From Rhynchonema sp. JSB1_4 (lineage: Eukaryota; Nematoda; Chromadorea; Monhysterida; Xyalidae), in NCBI GenBank assembly GCA_030248065.1, contig JASAMV010005288.1, positions 1 to 64,000 of the forward strand: DNA of 64,000 bases, read 5' to 3'. Positions 22,401-33,631 of the stretch are shown piece by piece. The number at the start of each line of letters is the position of its first letter. Position 1 is the stretch's first letter. Under the pieces are notes generated by a model. That model had not been told where the DNA came from and did no database searches. It saw only the letters and a list, made by a program, of their open reading frames with translations. A program made the translations under genes and the position numbers.

Positions 22401-25400
22401 ATCAAAATGATTGCAGGAGATCAGCTACCGCCATCTGTTGGTGCCGTATCGACTGCGAGCCAACCGTGTCGCTCCGTCAGCTCGTATCACAAGTATGCAT
22501 GCCCACATATTGCCATATTTTACTTGGAATCCTTTTCTTTCATTCGGTTTTGCGTCCTCTTAGCCACTAACCCAGTGTGGTTGTGGCTATAATATATCTG
22601 GGTATTGGTCGCACAATGACCATATAAGAATTCATCAAATCAATCCTGATTTTCACGTTCAGTCACTCTTAACCACTATGCTATCTGTGATTCTCACAAA
22701 ACATTTTCACCTGAAAATAGTCCAGCAGAACACCCACGTTGCTGCGGATCTGAGACATTTTGGTGACTGCATGGTTTGTGTGTGATCGCGCAACGCAACG
22801 TCATTGCCCCGTCACTTTCCCTCTTTACGATCCTGGAAAAAAATTTGACCAATTATAAAGTCATTGTGCGACCAATGCCAACCAGCCAGGATGCCATTTC
22901 GGCAACGGAGCGTCAGAGATTTAGGTGCCAGTGGCACTTAGTTTCGTTTTGAAATGAAAAAGAACCTACTACGTTGGGTTCTTTGCCGCTTCTTTTCTGA
23001 GACCTTCCGAAATATATAAGAAACCAGTGTTTCGGCAAGTATTATCCTCCGATGATGCAGGCAGTCGACGGCACGTGTCGGCGTCTGAAGACCAGCAACA
23101 GACACTGACGCACGGCCCGGCGTATGATCGGCCCGAAGTCGTTTCGCGATCGAGTTCGGTTGAGCCACAGGCCGCGCACAGAACAAGGAATGAAGGTGCG
23201 CATTGTGTTTTTGGTGTCACGTGACCAACTGTGACATTCTCACTGACGATGACCTGGTGCGCCGCCCATCTGTGAACACAGGCCGAAACTGGCAATCAAC
23301 AACCATACTGCTGACAATTCACTCTACGACTGTAATTCGGTCATTGAATTTGGCGAAACTTACGAGTTTTATGTGGATATCCGAAGAAGCGTATGTATTC
23401 GTTTTTTGTTGCAATTGATTTTCTTGCACCATTTTCTCTTTTGAGGCTTCACGACTGTTGGGGCCCGAGTTTTCTCCTCACTAATCGGCCAGGTGATAGT
23501 GTAGGAGTCTTGAGTCATAATGGGACGCCAAACTTTTGTCATGCTACCATGGTCTCAAAGAGCACAGTCAAACCTTCACACTGTGAATTCCGTCTGATAG
23601 TAAAACTGTGGTGATCTTGATCTACACAGGAATGTTTTCTAGAAGTATTTTTTTCTGAACAAATCAATCCGGTCCCGTTCTGCTGACTGTGGAGGTTCAT
23701 GTTCGGCCAATGATGGGCCTATTTTTATTCAGACTCATGCTCCAGCAGTGACGCTCCCGTTGCCCATCTGCTGTCGGCCGACCTACTTTGTCCGCACGGC
23801 GATGCTTCGTCACCCACCTATCTCATGTACGACATGTCGATTCTGAATAATGCCGAATTCGGTGCGGCCCATCACAAAACGACGTTGCGATTCCCTGGAT
23901 ATGTGGTCGGTCCAGGGGTTTTCTTTTCAAAATGGTCCAGTGGCCTCTTGTGGCTCATTTTCCAAAAGTCTAGCGGCTCATTTAGTGGCTCTTACTTTTG
24001 CTGCCTGAAATTCTGGTGGCAAAATTCATTCAAAATTTTTAGGGGCTGAATCAATGAAAAAAAACCACCTTAGTGGCAAAAAACCTGAGTCGGTCACGAA
24101 TGACCGAAGTGTCGCAGTTAGTTTTTCTCAGAATCTCGGCAGCAGAAGCACACGGGGGCGTGTGTTGTCATTTTGACCCAAAAAAGTGATGCTGGATGAT
24201 TCACATGTTATAGGGAGGGAGTGCGCGAATCATCCAGGCTCCCAGTGTAGTTCCTGGTCCGGAGGGGGAACAGGCGGTACCCCTTTTTTTTCGGAGGGGG
24301 AACAGACGTACCCACCTGGGGGGGGGGGGGAAGGGGGGGGAGGGACCCGGAAGGGGGGGGAGGATCCACATTTGGAGAAAAGTCATTTTTTGAGGTCGAA
24401 AATTTGGCTCATTTTTGCCCCTTTTAGGAAAAAAATCTCAATAAAAAGGGTATTTTGGCGATTTTTGACGACATTGACCTAAAAATCACTCATTTTATGC
24501 CTAAAAATGCCTATTTTAGGCCAAAATTTGCCTATTTTAGGTAAAAATTGGGGGAGCAGACGTACCCGGAGGGGGAACAGTGGGGCAGGCGTACCATGGA
24601 GGGGGAACAGACGTACCCGAGGGGGGGACCCCCCTCCCCCCCCCCCCAGGAACTACACTGCAGGCTCCTAACAGATACTTTTCGATTTCGATACTTTCAG
24701 ACCACCATTATTGACTACGTCGATCGAAGCGATCTGAAGAAAGAAATCAACGCGAAATTCAAACAGCGTTTCCCATCCCTTCAACTGTCACACAGCAAGT
24801 TTCGCAGGTACATAGGAACACAAATTCCTAACTTTCTCGCTCCAGAAGTTTGGATTTGTTTTCTTGCTCTCTTTTGTTTCACAAGTTCTCTCTATTTGCA
24901 GTCTGAAACACGAAATGCGCGATATAATCGATCAGGAAAACATTGACATCGTTGCACTCGCCTATGCCTATGTCTACTTTGAGAAGCTGGTGCTGAAGGT
25001 GCGTGTACCTGGTTATTCTTGATTTGTTTTTATTTTGTTTGTATATCCAGGCTTGTTTTTCGATTCCCGCCTTTCTGTTTCAGGCACAAATCAACAAAAC
25101 CAATCGCAAGTTGGTGGCCGGCGCTTGTGTTCTTTTGGCAGCAAAAATGAATGATATCCGAGGTCAAACATTGACACGGTTGATAGAGGTATGCTAGGTT
25201 CAATTTTTGTTCATCACGCACGGGCCGTACCAACTTGGCGGACAAGCACTGCGCCTGCTTTTAGGTTGTTCTCTGTATAAAACTGACAGCTTTTACGCTG
25301 ATCGCAACTAGCGCCGCATGTCACAAAATACTGATTGCCGAAATTTGCCAATGCCATGTCGTAGTCCAACCGTAGCCGTAGCGTAATCGCAGTGCTTGCC

Positions 25401-25624
25401 CGCAAAATGGACGTGGCTTTATGATTTCTTGTCGTGCATAGTTTGTTTCAAACCTATAAAAAACTTTGCAGTCCATTTCGACCAAGTTTCGCTGCAGCAG
25501 TCGGGAGTTGGCCGCATTTGAATTGCCGGTTGCCGTTGCGTTGGATTTCAGTCTGCAAATACCTGACTATGAAATACATCAGCACTACCAGCAGCTGGTG
25601 TCGGGCATCTTGTCGGAAAGATAG
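10481..25624 (+). CDS. Cables homologue (CDK5 and ABL1 enzyme substrate, cyclin-box protein)
   Basis: Adaptor protein; known CABLES proteins link cyclin-dependent kinases to tyrosine kinases in cell-cycle and neuronal control. Exons: 10481-10685, 12112-12200, 17450-17540, 18138-18379, 18794-18992, 19062-19161, 21920-21998, 22417-22492, 23028-23195, 23282-23390, 23746-23905, 24701-24807, 24902-24998, 25084-25188, 25472-25624. Phases chain throughout and the total is 1980 nt (659 residues; human CABLES1 is of similar size). The C-terminal cyclin-box region (about residues 480-659) is clear: YDMSILNN, then FPGYV joined to [44 protein letters not shown] and [18 protein letters not shown]. The N-terminal half is poorly conserved, Ser/Arg-rich, and rests mainly on splice phase. 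The ATG at 10481 is the first supported; upstream exons cannot be excluded. Introns 2, 6, 8 and 11 carry transposons. Confidence 0.9.
11340..11850. repeat. Degenerate family M relic in Cables intron 1
   Basis: It contains CGCGCGCTGCGCACGAAATTAG, TGGTACAACCTCCCCC and the end AGCTACACCACTG near 11830-11845, all matching family M (9267, 9972). The left limit is approximate. The preceding 10686-11340 holds short inverted pieces built around AATTACCGGTAATTT and no gene. Confidence 0.5.
12786..16320 (-). pseudogene. Retrotransposon polyprotein (endonuclease plus reverse transcriptase), broken
   Basis: The main frame 16320-13585 begins near [10 protein letters not shown]. It shows DIHPNPGP (residues 73-80), a Cys-rich PHD-like finger ([20 protein letters not shown]), and endonuclease motifs ([49 protein letters not shown]). 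The reverse transcriptase follows ([80 protein letters not shown]). After the YADD motif the sequence turns into a Pro/Ser-coding purine-rich tract, and the thumb-side sequence resumes in another frame (ILKALAG, then SAISKSI-like sequence) at about 13600. A further frameshift near 13340-13370 precedes the terminal frame 13337-12786 ([35 protein letters not shown]). It is therefore probably inactive. Confidence 0.88.
13677..13850. repeat. Purine-rich low-complexity tract inside the retrotransposon
   Basis: The plus strand is a run of GGGGGGAGG-type units interrupting the reverse transcriptase gene just after the YADD motif. It replaces the expected link between palm and thumb and changes the frame. 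Confidence 0.75.
16560..16881. mobile_element. PIF/Harbinger-type MITE built from ACGGAACACGG palindromes
   Basis: The ends GGGCGGACTTAGGTTGAACA and complement are flanked by TAA (16557-16559, 16882-16884). The interior is four or five tandem copies of a palindrome (ACGGAACACGGAAATATTT and its mirror) separated by TTTTCAAAATT. A fragment of the same end occurs near 37553-37600. Confidence 0.8.
17029..17377. mobile_element. hAT-type MITE with CGGGCCGG motifs (family O)
   Basis: The ends CAGAGGTCGCAATCGGGCC and complement (one mismatch) are flanked by TTGGAAAG / CTGGAAAG (7 of 8). GGGCCGG is repeated inside both ends. It is in Cables intron 2, with its right end 72 bases before exon 3. Confidence 0.72.
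19921..21213. mobile_element. Family D MITE, copy 3, interrupted by a hAT-type element
   Basis: The ends TTGGTCGCACAATGA and complement with TA flanks match copies at 4018 and 22605. The expected roughly 275-bp sequence is split by the 1012-bp element 20079-21090. Confidence 0.8.
20079..21090. mobile_element. hAT-type MITE with TTTCCCGCGGGAAA arrays (family F)
   Basis: The ends TAGGGCTCGCGCGGGAAA and complement are flanked by a perfect 8-bp duplication TGCTAGAT (20071-20078, 21091-21098). Both ends carry many copies of the palindrome TTTCCCGCGGGAAA. The middle (20410-20830) is unrelated and no protein is recognised. Confidence 0.85.
22605..22875. mobile_element. Family D MITE, copy 4
   Basis: The ends are TTGGTCGCACAATGACC and GTCATTGTGCGACCAA, flanked by TA on the left and TG on the right (one base changed). 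It is in Cables intron 8. Confidence 0.8.
24243..24660. mobile_element. hAT-type MITE, family H complete copy
   Basis: The ends CAGTGTAGTTCCTGG and CCAGGAACTACACTG are flanked by the 8-bp duplication CAGGCTCC. It is 418 bp with GGGGGAACAGACGTACC units and AATGCCTATTTTAGG repeats. The right end is 40 bases before Cables exon 12. Confidence 0.85.
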
Positions 25625-25965
25625 ATTATTTTAATTAGCCATAATATGGTATGTAGGTATGTATGTGATATGTAGGTCTTGTTAGCTGTCCTTTTGTCAT
25701 ACCGGGTGCATCCTATATTTTGCTCAATTGATCAGTTTCTGTACATATTTGTCTAGATACCGCAGCTTTGTCAGTGTTTATGTGGAATGGGAATTAAAAA
25801 CAGTGACACCACACACTGAAGCAATTGATCTATAACCACCACTAAACAGCAGTGCCAAGAAGGTCTCTCCAGGTCCAGTGTAGTTCCTGGGGGGAGACCC
25901 CCTTAGGTACACTCACCGCCGCAACCAAGGTACACCTCAATCTTTGCCTAAAATCGGCATTTTAG

Positions 25966-27464
25966 CAGTGTTCGAACGGGATTCATTTTTAATCCCGGGA
26001 TCGGGATGGGATCAAGAAAGTGTCGGGATCGGGATCCCGGTTTTGAAAACCCGGGATCGGGATCGGGATTGACCAGATTGTCCAAAAGCAATAGTTTTTA
26101 TCATTTTATGCATAAGATGCACGTTAATGTCACAGATAACCATGAAACATGTTTATCACACATGGATAAACACCCAGAACCAGGGTTGTTTCAAAAAAAA
26201 GTGGTTAATTAAAAAAATTTTTTTTTAAAAAAAAAATTTTTTTTTTGAAACTCAGATTTTGCTTTTTTTTTAATAAAAAAAAGTTGCCCAAAATGGGCTG
26301 AAATGTCCAAAAATGGCCTTTTTCGAGGCAAAAAATTGGCACTTTTTTCTGTGGACGGGACAATTTTTCCAAAATCGCGCCTGCGGCGCCCTGTATTGTC
26401 CCCAAATCCGTACAGGGATGCGCGGGGATGGTCTTTTATAGTGATGTGGCACCGATAATGTACCACTGCATGCTACTACACATGTATATACATAGGTCTG
26501 GTGCAAAACCGGGCGCGCAAAGTCGATCTGACACGCAAGATTTGGGCTGTAATCGATATTTTGATGCTCGTATATCAGATATACGGCATTAGATGCATTA
26601 AAATACATTGTACGGCATGCTACCATACATTAGAGTACATCGTTAGTGAACATCAACCTCAGACTGGTAGGATTCCATAGAATCTGCACAATGCTACCGG
26701 GTGTCACCACACAAGTTGGGTCTCAGGCGAAAATTTTTCAATTTTTGAAAAATATGTTGCATCGATTTCATTTATCCTGAAACGTCGTTTGCAACACTTT
26801 TTCTAATAAAAAAAATTTTCGTCAAAAAAAAATCAAAAAAAAAATTTTTTTTTTTAAAAAAAAGCTCGTTAATAAAAAAATTTTTTTTTCAACCCTGCCC
26901 AGAACAGTGATTAAAGCCGATTGAAAATCGGGAGTAGCTGATGACGGATAAGTTCAAAGATCATAATTGTAGTGGATCAGTGGCAAAGCCTTTGACAAAA
27001 AGACAAGCATTTCACCATTTTATGGTTTCAAGCAGTATCTTTTTATCTTTTCTATCTTTTGGAAGCCAGACGTGCCAGTCGCGGAAACTTTGTCTCATTT
27101 GTTGGCCACCATGACAAGATTTCCTCGAAACTGAGTCCCTTCGTTCGATGCAACTTTGTGTAACTGTCCAGTTCTGGTTCGACTTGTTCGCGATTGATGG
27201 TACTTGCGGTTTCATCACGCTCGGAGTCTACCGTCGAGCACCTCCTAGGGGCGCGGCCATGCAAACATGGTTGTGGACCGCGGGTCAGCAATAATTCTAT
27301 GTCCAATGACGGGCGCTCGTTTGCATGGCCGCACTTGCGGGTCGCGGTTTGCGGGTCAATCCCGATCCCGGTACTTTTTTGGGTGGGATCGGGATTGACT
27401 TTTTCAAAATGATGGAATCGGGATCAGAAAAAAGGCCCGGGATCGGGATCCCGTTCGAACACTG
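25966..27464. mobile_element. hAT-type element J with GGGATC arrays, itself hosting a MITE
   Basis: The ends CAGTGTTCGAACGGGAT and complement are flanked by CATTTTAG / ATTTTTAG (7 of 8). GGGATCGGGATC repeats lie inside both ends. It contains the 717-bp MITE 26181-26897 and a stretch 27230-27360 resembling the TIR of the 31422-32850 element. Confidence 0.75.
26181..26897. mobile_element. hAT-type MITE (CAGGGTTGTTT variant), nested in J
   Basis: The ends CAGGGTTGTTTC and CAACCCTG are flanked by the 8-bp duplication CCCAGAAC (26173-26180, 26898-26905). Both ends have long A/T runs. A truncated left end of the same family is at about 31221-31262. Confidence 0.82.
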
Positions 27465-27843
27465 ATTTTTAGGCCTAAAATGGGCATTTTTAGGCCTAAA
27501 GTGGGTGATATTTGGGTCAATGATGTCACAAAAGTCGCCAAATACCCTTTTTATGGAGAATGTTTTCCAAAAAGGGCAAAAAGTCGGTCTAATTTTCTAC
27601 CTCAAAAAGTGACTGTTTCCTGGATTTGGGTCTCCCCCTTCCCCCCAGGGAGGTACACTAACCGCCGCACGGAAAAAAGGGTAGGTACACTAATCGCCGC
27701 GCCGGACCAGGAACTACACTGTATAGGTCCACACAACTGACATTACATACATACATATGTCCGCAATGATATTATGAATCGCTTGTCCCCAAATAACACC
27801 AGTTAATTTGAAGATGCACTACATCGGTATGTACATACGTACG

Positions 27844-30800
27844 TCATCCATTCAATTGATAGCATACGCCAGTTTGCTGACAAATCCAATGCACGTACAG
27901 TCGTACGTCCGTATACTTGCCGCCCCTGTACAACACGCGTCCCCAATTGTCGACTATCCATTCGCAGTTTGTGCCGTGCGTGAGTGTGCCCAGCAGATAG
28001 TGACGCATCGTGATCGGGTCGGTTTGAATCGCTGGTCCACCGCTATCGCTCTGAAAGAAACGAACGTGCGTGCGATATCAACTTGGTGAGGTAATGTGCG
28101 TTCGTCAGGTGCGATTTTTGCGTTAAGGATTAAGAGATTTAGGGAGGCCGCCAGTTTTGATTTTTGAAGCTTAGTCCCACTCGTAAAATGAACGACTTTT
28201 ACGCAGGTCGAAATTGCCGATCCGATCACCAAGTTTGACGTATCAGCCATTGTGAATTCTGGTCGCCCGGTTCGATCTGTTTTCACAGGATGGGGCGGTG
28301 CAACGGGCTCTCCTCAGGGCGAATATGCCTTTGGGCCACGTCTAACCAGAACACCGGCGGGCTGATTTTAGACTCGCGTAGCACTTCTGAACTCATTGTG
28401 TTGTTCCACTATCTGTCTAGAATTATGCAATCCAGTATAATCTCGAACCCCCATGGGCTCGTCAGCGTCGGGTTAGAAATGAGCGCGTTTCAGTTCGTCT
28501 GATGTTTCGCAGTATCGTAGAAAAAATTTCGGATTACAGTTGCCGCGCCAGAACATGCGCACTCACACGACATCCGACCACGCCCATTTCCTTCTTTTCA
28601 TGCACGCAGAACGTGTCGTTCGGTGGTGTTACGCCATTCCATTGCTCCGTCCAATCGATGCACGTCTGTTTGTCAAGCAGATGCATACGTCCACGATGTA
28701 GTTTGCCATCGGCGTTAATGTCGATCTCGCCTCGATCAACTGGAATTGAACACCAGGTTTTCGGATCATAACTGAGAATCCAGCCGCTACAACTGGCCGT
28801 ATGTGACCTTTTTTTGCAGGAATACGGTTATGATTGTACCTTGGAACTTTATTCTACACCTAACAGCCGAAGTTGGCCATAACGAAGTCCAGAAAAGTGC
28901 ACTAATCAGAAAATAGCCATTCCGCTTTTATCTGCGCCTGACGGCTGCATGCGGTCAAGGCACTTGGCACCAGGGTTGGGCAAAAAAAAAAATTTTTTTT
29001 TTTTTTAAAAAAAAAATTTTTTTTTTTTAAAAAAAAAAAGGTTTTTGTAAAAAAGTGTTTTTTTTAAAAAAAATATTTTTTTTTTAAAAATTTTCGGGGG
29101 AACAAAATGTTCCAAAACGTCCAAAAATGGCCTTTTCGGGGGTAATTTTTTGTCATTTTTTCTCAAGGGTCGAAAAATTTTCTTCACAAAATCACCTTTG
29201 GGGCATGTGTTTGGTACCTAAGATACCCCAAATGATGTTATTATACCTTCCCGTGATACACGGGACACAGTATGCAACGTACCTACATGGTTCTTCGATG
29301 TCATACCCCATCAGGTCGGTCATATACGACTGATTCAGCTACCCGACAAGTATTTCTGCAGCTTATATTCTCAATTCTGTGTGGTTTATGAGTGAATCTT
29401 GCTTATTCGGCCACAAACTGTTGTGTCCGATACCACAGAGCAGCAATCATAGGTCCATAACAAGCACAGACTGTTGGATCGCACCTGAATGACGTAAACA
29501 CCCTTGATAAGTGATGCAAACCAAGTCACAAAAGTGACTTGTCAATTAAAGTTGCATTTTTTCGCGATTTTGCGCGTTTTTTGGGCAAATTTGGTAAAAT
29601 TTCCCCGTATCTCAGACTTTTAAAAAAAAAAATTTTTTTTTTAAAAAAAAAATTTTTTTTTTAAAAAAAAAAACTTGTTTAAAAAAAAAATTTTTTTTTC
29701 CAACCCTGCTTGGCACCAATTTAGTGGCGCGTTACACATATTTTGGATCAGCCTAGAAAAAACCACAAATTTTCAAAAAAAACGAACTAAGCTCTCTTCG
29801 GCCTACCAACATTCTTTGCGCGTGATCCCGAAGCCATATGTTTCGAATTGGCTGTGCAGTGTCATGCCTGGCGTTGGCAGGCACATGTAGTTGGTGATGC
29901 CCATGTTGAAATACGATTGCGGCACGTCTCTGTTCAGCTCCAGGATGGCAATGTCTCCAACTTGGCCACTGCGCAAAAATAGGACTGGGCATAATGCATG
30001 GCAGATTAGGAGTAAGTGCTCATGTAAGAGGGATCCATTAATACTTCCTGCCCCAACCCAGTTTTATAGCTTTACACGCCAACCGACAGATCCAGTTGTG
30101 CGGCACGATTATGCGTTTTGCAACGAACGGTCCCGCTTCACCGCTCAACAATGCATTTTTGCGTCGTGTTCGTTGACCGAAGTACACCAACAACAATTGT
30201 CTGTTGCCTTCTCGGGAACGGACATGGTTGATCCTTCAAATGCCCATTCCTTATGTTTCTCAGTTCTCCGGCCGATATATCAAAATTGGTCAAAACATCT
30301 CAGACCTGCCAGCACGTCCAATGATTCTTTTCTGTTCTATATTGTCGATATTGCTAAATTTTCTGATGTCTGGTGCTGGTTTCGACCAGTTAAAAACTGT
30401 TTCTACAAGGACAATAAAACACCTTCATTCAGGCCTAAATTAATAGCGTCAAATCTATAATTTAACTTCCTGGAAGATCAAAAAGTCACGTATAATACCA
30501 AGGACGACTCCGATCCGATCTGTACCAAGTTTGATATGCCTGCCTCTGATAATTAAGGGGTGTGACGTACGTTTTTGAGCACATGCCTCCCTGTTCTGGA
30601 TCAGTGCAGTGCGCCGCCGTGAGCACGTGACGCGACGAAATGAGCGATCCAGTACACCAGGTGCCAGGATGAACTGAATAAAAGTTGACAAAAAATTTTT
30701 CATAAGCTGACGGTCTTTGTGGACGTACTGTATATATTTGTTCAACGGGGATTTTTTGTGTGCAGATATAAGGCTTATTCTAATGTAGTCGACGCATGTG

Positions 30801-33631
30801 CGCATAGTACTTGCTGACACAGCAGAGTGACTTGTGCCGCAAACGCTGTGGTCGCGCTTTTTTGGTGTGTTTGTAATACAGTATACAATTCTGCTTGCTC
30901 ATTAAGGCTGTGAGCAGATAAACGCGGAATGCGGAAATTGGTTAGCAGATAAACGCGGAATGGCAGATTTCTGCATTCCGCATTCCGCGTTTATCTGCTC
31001 ACCTGTGCGGAATGGTGCGTGCTTGGGTGACGATGACAACTTCCAGCGTGCTGACCTCAAAATGTTGCGTGTTAACGCGGCAAACAGCAACTGAGAGGTT
31101 TGACCAAAAGCATAAATTTACTTGCAGAAATGCAGAATTCCGCAAAGGTTAGCAGATAAACGCGGAATACGGAATGCAGAAATCTGCCATTCCGCGTTTA
31201 TCTGCTCACAGCCTTAGGGGCAGGGTTGTTTAAAAAAAAAGTGGTTAATTAATTTTTTTTCTCCGGTACATCACTCCTTCGATCAGAACTTTACCAGCTA
31301 GAATACATAAAGGGTAATCGTTTCCAATCGTCGTTGAATCATTATCATCTATGTATGTTTGGCACGTGAAATTAAGTATACAAAGTTGACACTGGTATGT
31401 AGTTTATGCTATGAGAACTTAGGGCGCGGCCATGCAAACGCGGGCGCGGGTCAGAAAAATATTCTATGTTTTAGACCCTCTCCGCGTTTGCATGGCCGCA
31501 CTTGCGGGCGCGGGTCGCGGGTCACTCGAAACATTTCTTTGGCTGGGCTTGTAGCGCGCGAAAACTACAGTTTTAAAGCAGACGAACTGTTTAGACTAGT
31601 CGCCACAATAAATTCTGTTCTTTAGTGCAGTGCATTATGCCGGCTGTTGGCTCTGTTGCCTGCCACCAATATCATGAAACATTTCCACGTGCGCGTGTTC
31701 TTATTGTGTGTTTTGCTGTGATACGTGTCAGTTGGGCTGTGGTTGGTTTGTGAGTTGGCAGATTTACGTGGCTGTTGGAGATAAAGCATTGTTTAATGAA
31801 CGTCGTGTGGTTTTGGGTTTATTATTGGGGCGTTTGTGTTTCGGGGTCATATTGCAGAAACAAAGAAATAATACACACATCACCAACGCAACAAAACTTC
31901 AAACTCTAGGGTAGGAACATCACACTGAAACTAAGTGCGAAAAATTGAAAATGTGAGCAACAAATGTCACAATAAAACCATGATTTGTAGGTGGCGGCTC
32001 TGAAGAGGGCCGTTGGGTTAGGATAAGTGGACCGAAGTCCAACGGTTCAGCGGCTACACATTGTCGTCATCGAAGTTGCGGTTGTGCAGACGCCGATCTA
32101 ATAATGCCGCCTCGGCGTCCAACAAGCGCACGATTGTGCAGCGGGTGGCGTTGTGAGCCAATTTCGTCATGATGGATGGATTCGGTCATCGCGCACGAAC
32201 ACGGGCAGACTGCGACCGTGGAAATGGGCGATCGGCAGCTGACACACAAACAAATGCAGCTGATTAAATAGACGACTGCGAGTGCATGTATGCGACGTAG
32301 GCTCTACGACGCTGATTGGTTCACTTCTGCGTGCTATACATTCTTGTTCTAGTGCACGTGCGCGACCAGGCCCGTGCCACCCAAATGCAGTCAAACAACC
32401 ACTTACTTCATAACTGCTTGTTGCATTCAAACAAAATCAATTAAACAAAAAGTGTTCAAGGTGCGCTTCACGAGTTTTTGTTACAATATAAAAAACAAAC
32501 AATTGATTTCCTGGCGACTGGACTAAGAATAGTTCGTCTGCTTTAAAACACTACAGTTTTCGCGCGCTACAAGCCCAGCCAAAGAAATGTTTCGAGTGAC
32601 CCGCGACCCGCGCCCGCAAGTGCGGCCATGCAAACGCGGACGCGGGTCTGGGACATAGAATATTTTTCTGACCCGCGACCCGCGCCCGCAAGTGCGGCCA
32701 TGCAAACACGGACGCGGGTCTGGGACATAGAATATTTTTCTGACCCGCGACCCGCGCCCGCAAGTGCGGCCATGCAAACGCGGAGCGGGTCTAAAACATA
32801 GAATATTTTTCTGACCCGCGACCCGCGCCCGCGTTTGCATGGCCGCGCCCTTAGCTAAGCAGATGCAGCCCAAATCACATTGCCCTGCTGCAGCGCAGAG
32901 CCGTGCTACAACAAGAGCCGGTGGCAAAAATTCGTAATACTGGCGGGACCAAAAGGATGTGTCGAAAAATGGTTTTTGTTAAGAATTAACGTCAGGGCGT
33001 AATTTGGGCACGGGAATCCGAATCCGGTCTCCATTTGGTCACGTGAGCATTCTAAAAAAGGGAATGGTGCACCATCCAGGGTCATCTTACCGATTTGCCT
33101 CCAAATTTGTTTTGGCGCTGAATCAGAATTTCCAATCCGTGTTTATATATACCACCGTGAAAGATCAAGTTATGACCGTTTTAAACCTTTGACGGAGCGA
33201 TATGGGCCTATCACAGGTGATGTCCAAAAACTGTTATGTGTTCGTTTGACCAAGTCAATACTTTCGAGAACTATACGCTGACAATACTTTTGGGAGAAAC
33301 TTTTCAAACGTGTTCCCTGATCCGTAAAGCACACGCAACTGGCGCAGCCAGCTGAGTTTCGTAGCATTTCGCAAATCACTGCGTTACACTTGCGTGGCAG
33401 TCACGTGACCGCTGCAGCAAATACACGCATAATGCGCTTTGTGGATCAGGCAACGCGTTTGAAAAGTTTCTCCCAAAAGTATTGTCGGAGTATAACTAAC
33501 TGGACAAAGTTTGCGCGCCGTTTTTGTTCGTGACTTTGGACTTCCAGATCGCCACCGCATACGGCCATTGGCCTTCTCTCGCCAACTGCCCGCGTAAAAT
33601 CTTGCTGCAAACCAGGGATACATTGGTGTTT
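27844..33631 (-). CDS. Chymotrypsin-family (S1) serine protease, N-terminal exon not resolved
   Basis: Secreted-type endopeptidase. Minus-strand exons: 33631-33501, 30673-30571, 30200-30084, 29968-29807, 28807-28567, 28050-27844 (stop). Phases join throughout, about 320 residues. Mature N-terminal-like sequence: GQLAREGQWPYAVAIW. Catalytic His is in SSRHVLTAAHC, Asp in GDIAILEL, Ser in SDSGGP, all in order; the C-terminus YTDVRLYVHWICQQTG is the usual terminal helix region. The residue before Asp-Ser (chymotrypsin position 193, normally Gly) is Ser in this model. The first exon needs an upstream exon ending in phase 2. An ATG-led hydrophobic stretch near 33734-33670 could be the signal peptide but does not join in phase. 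Intron 30570-30201 is short, while the 30674-33500 intron carries two Harbinger-type elements. Confidence 0.85.
28971..29708. mobile_element. hAT-type MITE (family A) in serine protease intron
   Basis: The ends CAGGGTTGGGC and CCAACCCTG are flanked by the 8-bp duplication CTTGGCAC (28963-28970, 29709-29716). It is the inverse of the 497-1060 copy, with four long A/T homopolymer blocks near each end. Confidence 0.85.
30906..31213. mobile_element. PIF/Harbinger-type MITE (GGCTGTGAGCAGATAAACGC family C), copy 1
   Basis: The ends GGCTGTGAGCAGATAAACGC and complement are bordered by TTA on the right and TTA plus one A on the left. Repeats of GAATGCAGAAATCTGCCATT form internal palindromes. The second copy is at 40436. 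Confidence 0.75.
31422..32850. mobile_element. PIF/Harbinger-type element K with GACCCGCG arrays
   Basis: The ends GGGCGCGGCCATGCAAACGC and complement are flanked by TTA (31419-31421, 32851-32853). Next come inverted arms of about 200 bp (AGACGAACTGTTTAG near 31580 and its complement near 32535). The right arm holds three tandem units of about 91 bp. The middle 31630-32510 is unique; a short minus-strand frame there ends with NRNFDDDNV but no family is recognised. Confidence 0.72.

Larger units (their letters stand above)
25876..27721. mobile_element. Family H MITE interrupted by element J
   Basis: The outer ends CAGTGTAGTTCCTGG / CCAGGAACTACACTG lie at 25876 and 27721. The flanks agree only in AGGTC, so the duplication has decayed. 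The interior is split at 25966-27464 by element J. It lies between the convergent ends of Cables and the serine protease. Confidence 0.75.

Noticed and set aside
23282..23390. Alternative, more hydrophilic frame for Cables exon 10 ([12 protein letters not shown]...)
   Set aside because: It conflicts with the phase of both neighbouring exons, whereas the chosen frame fits both.
29886..30460. Long plus-strand open frame
   Set aside because: It is the antisense shadow of serine protease exons 29807-29968 and 30084-30200.
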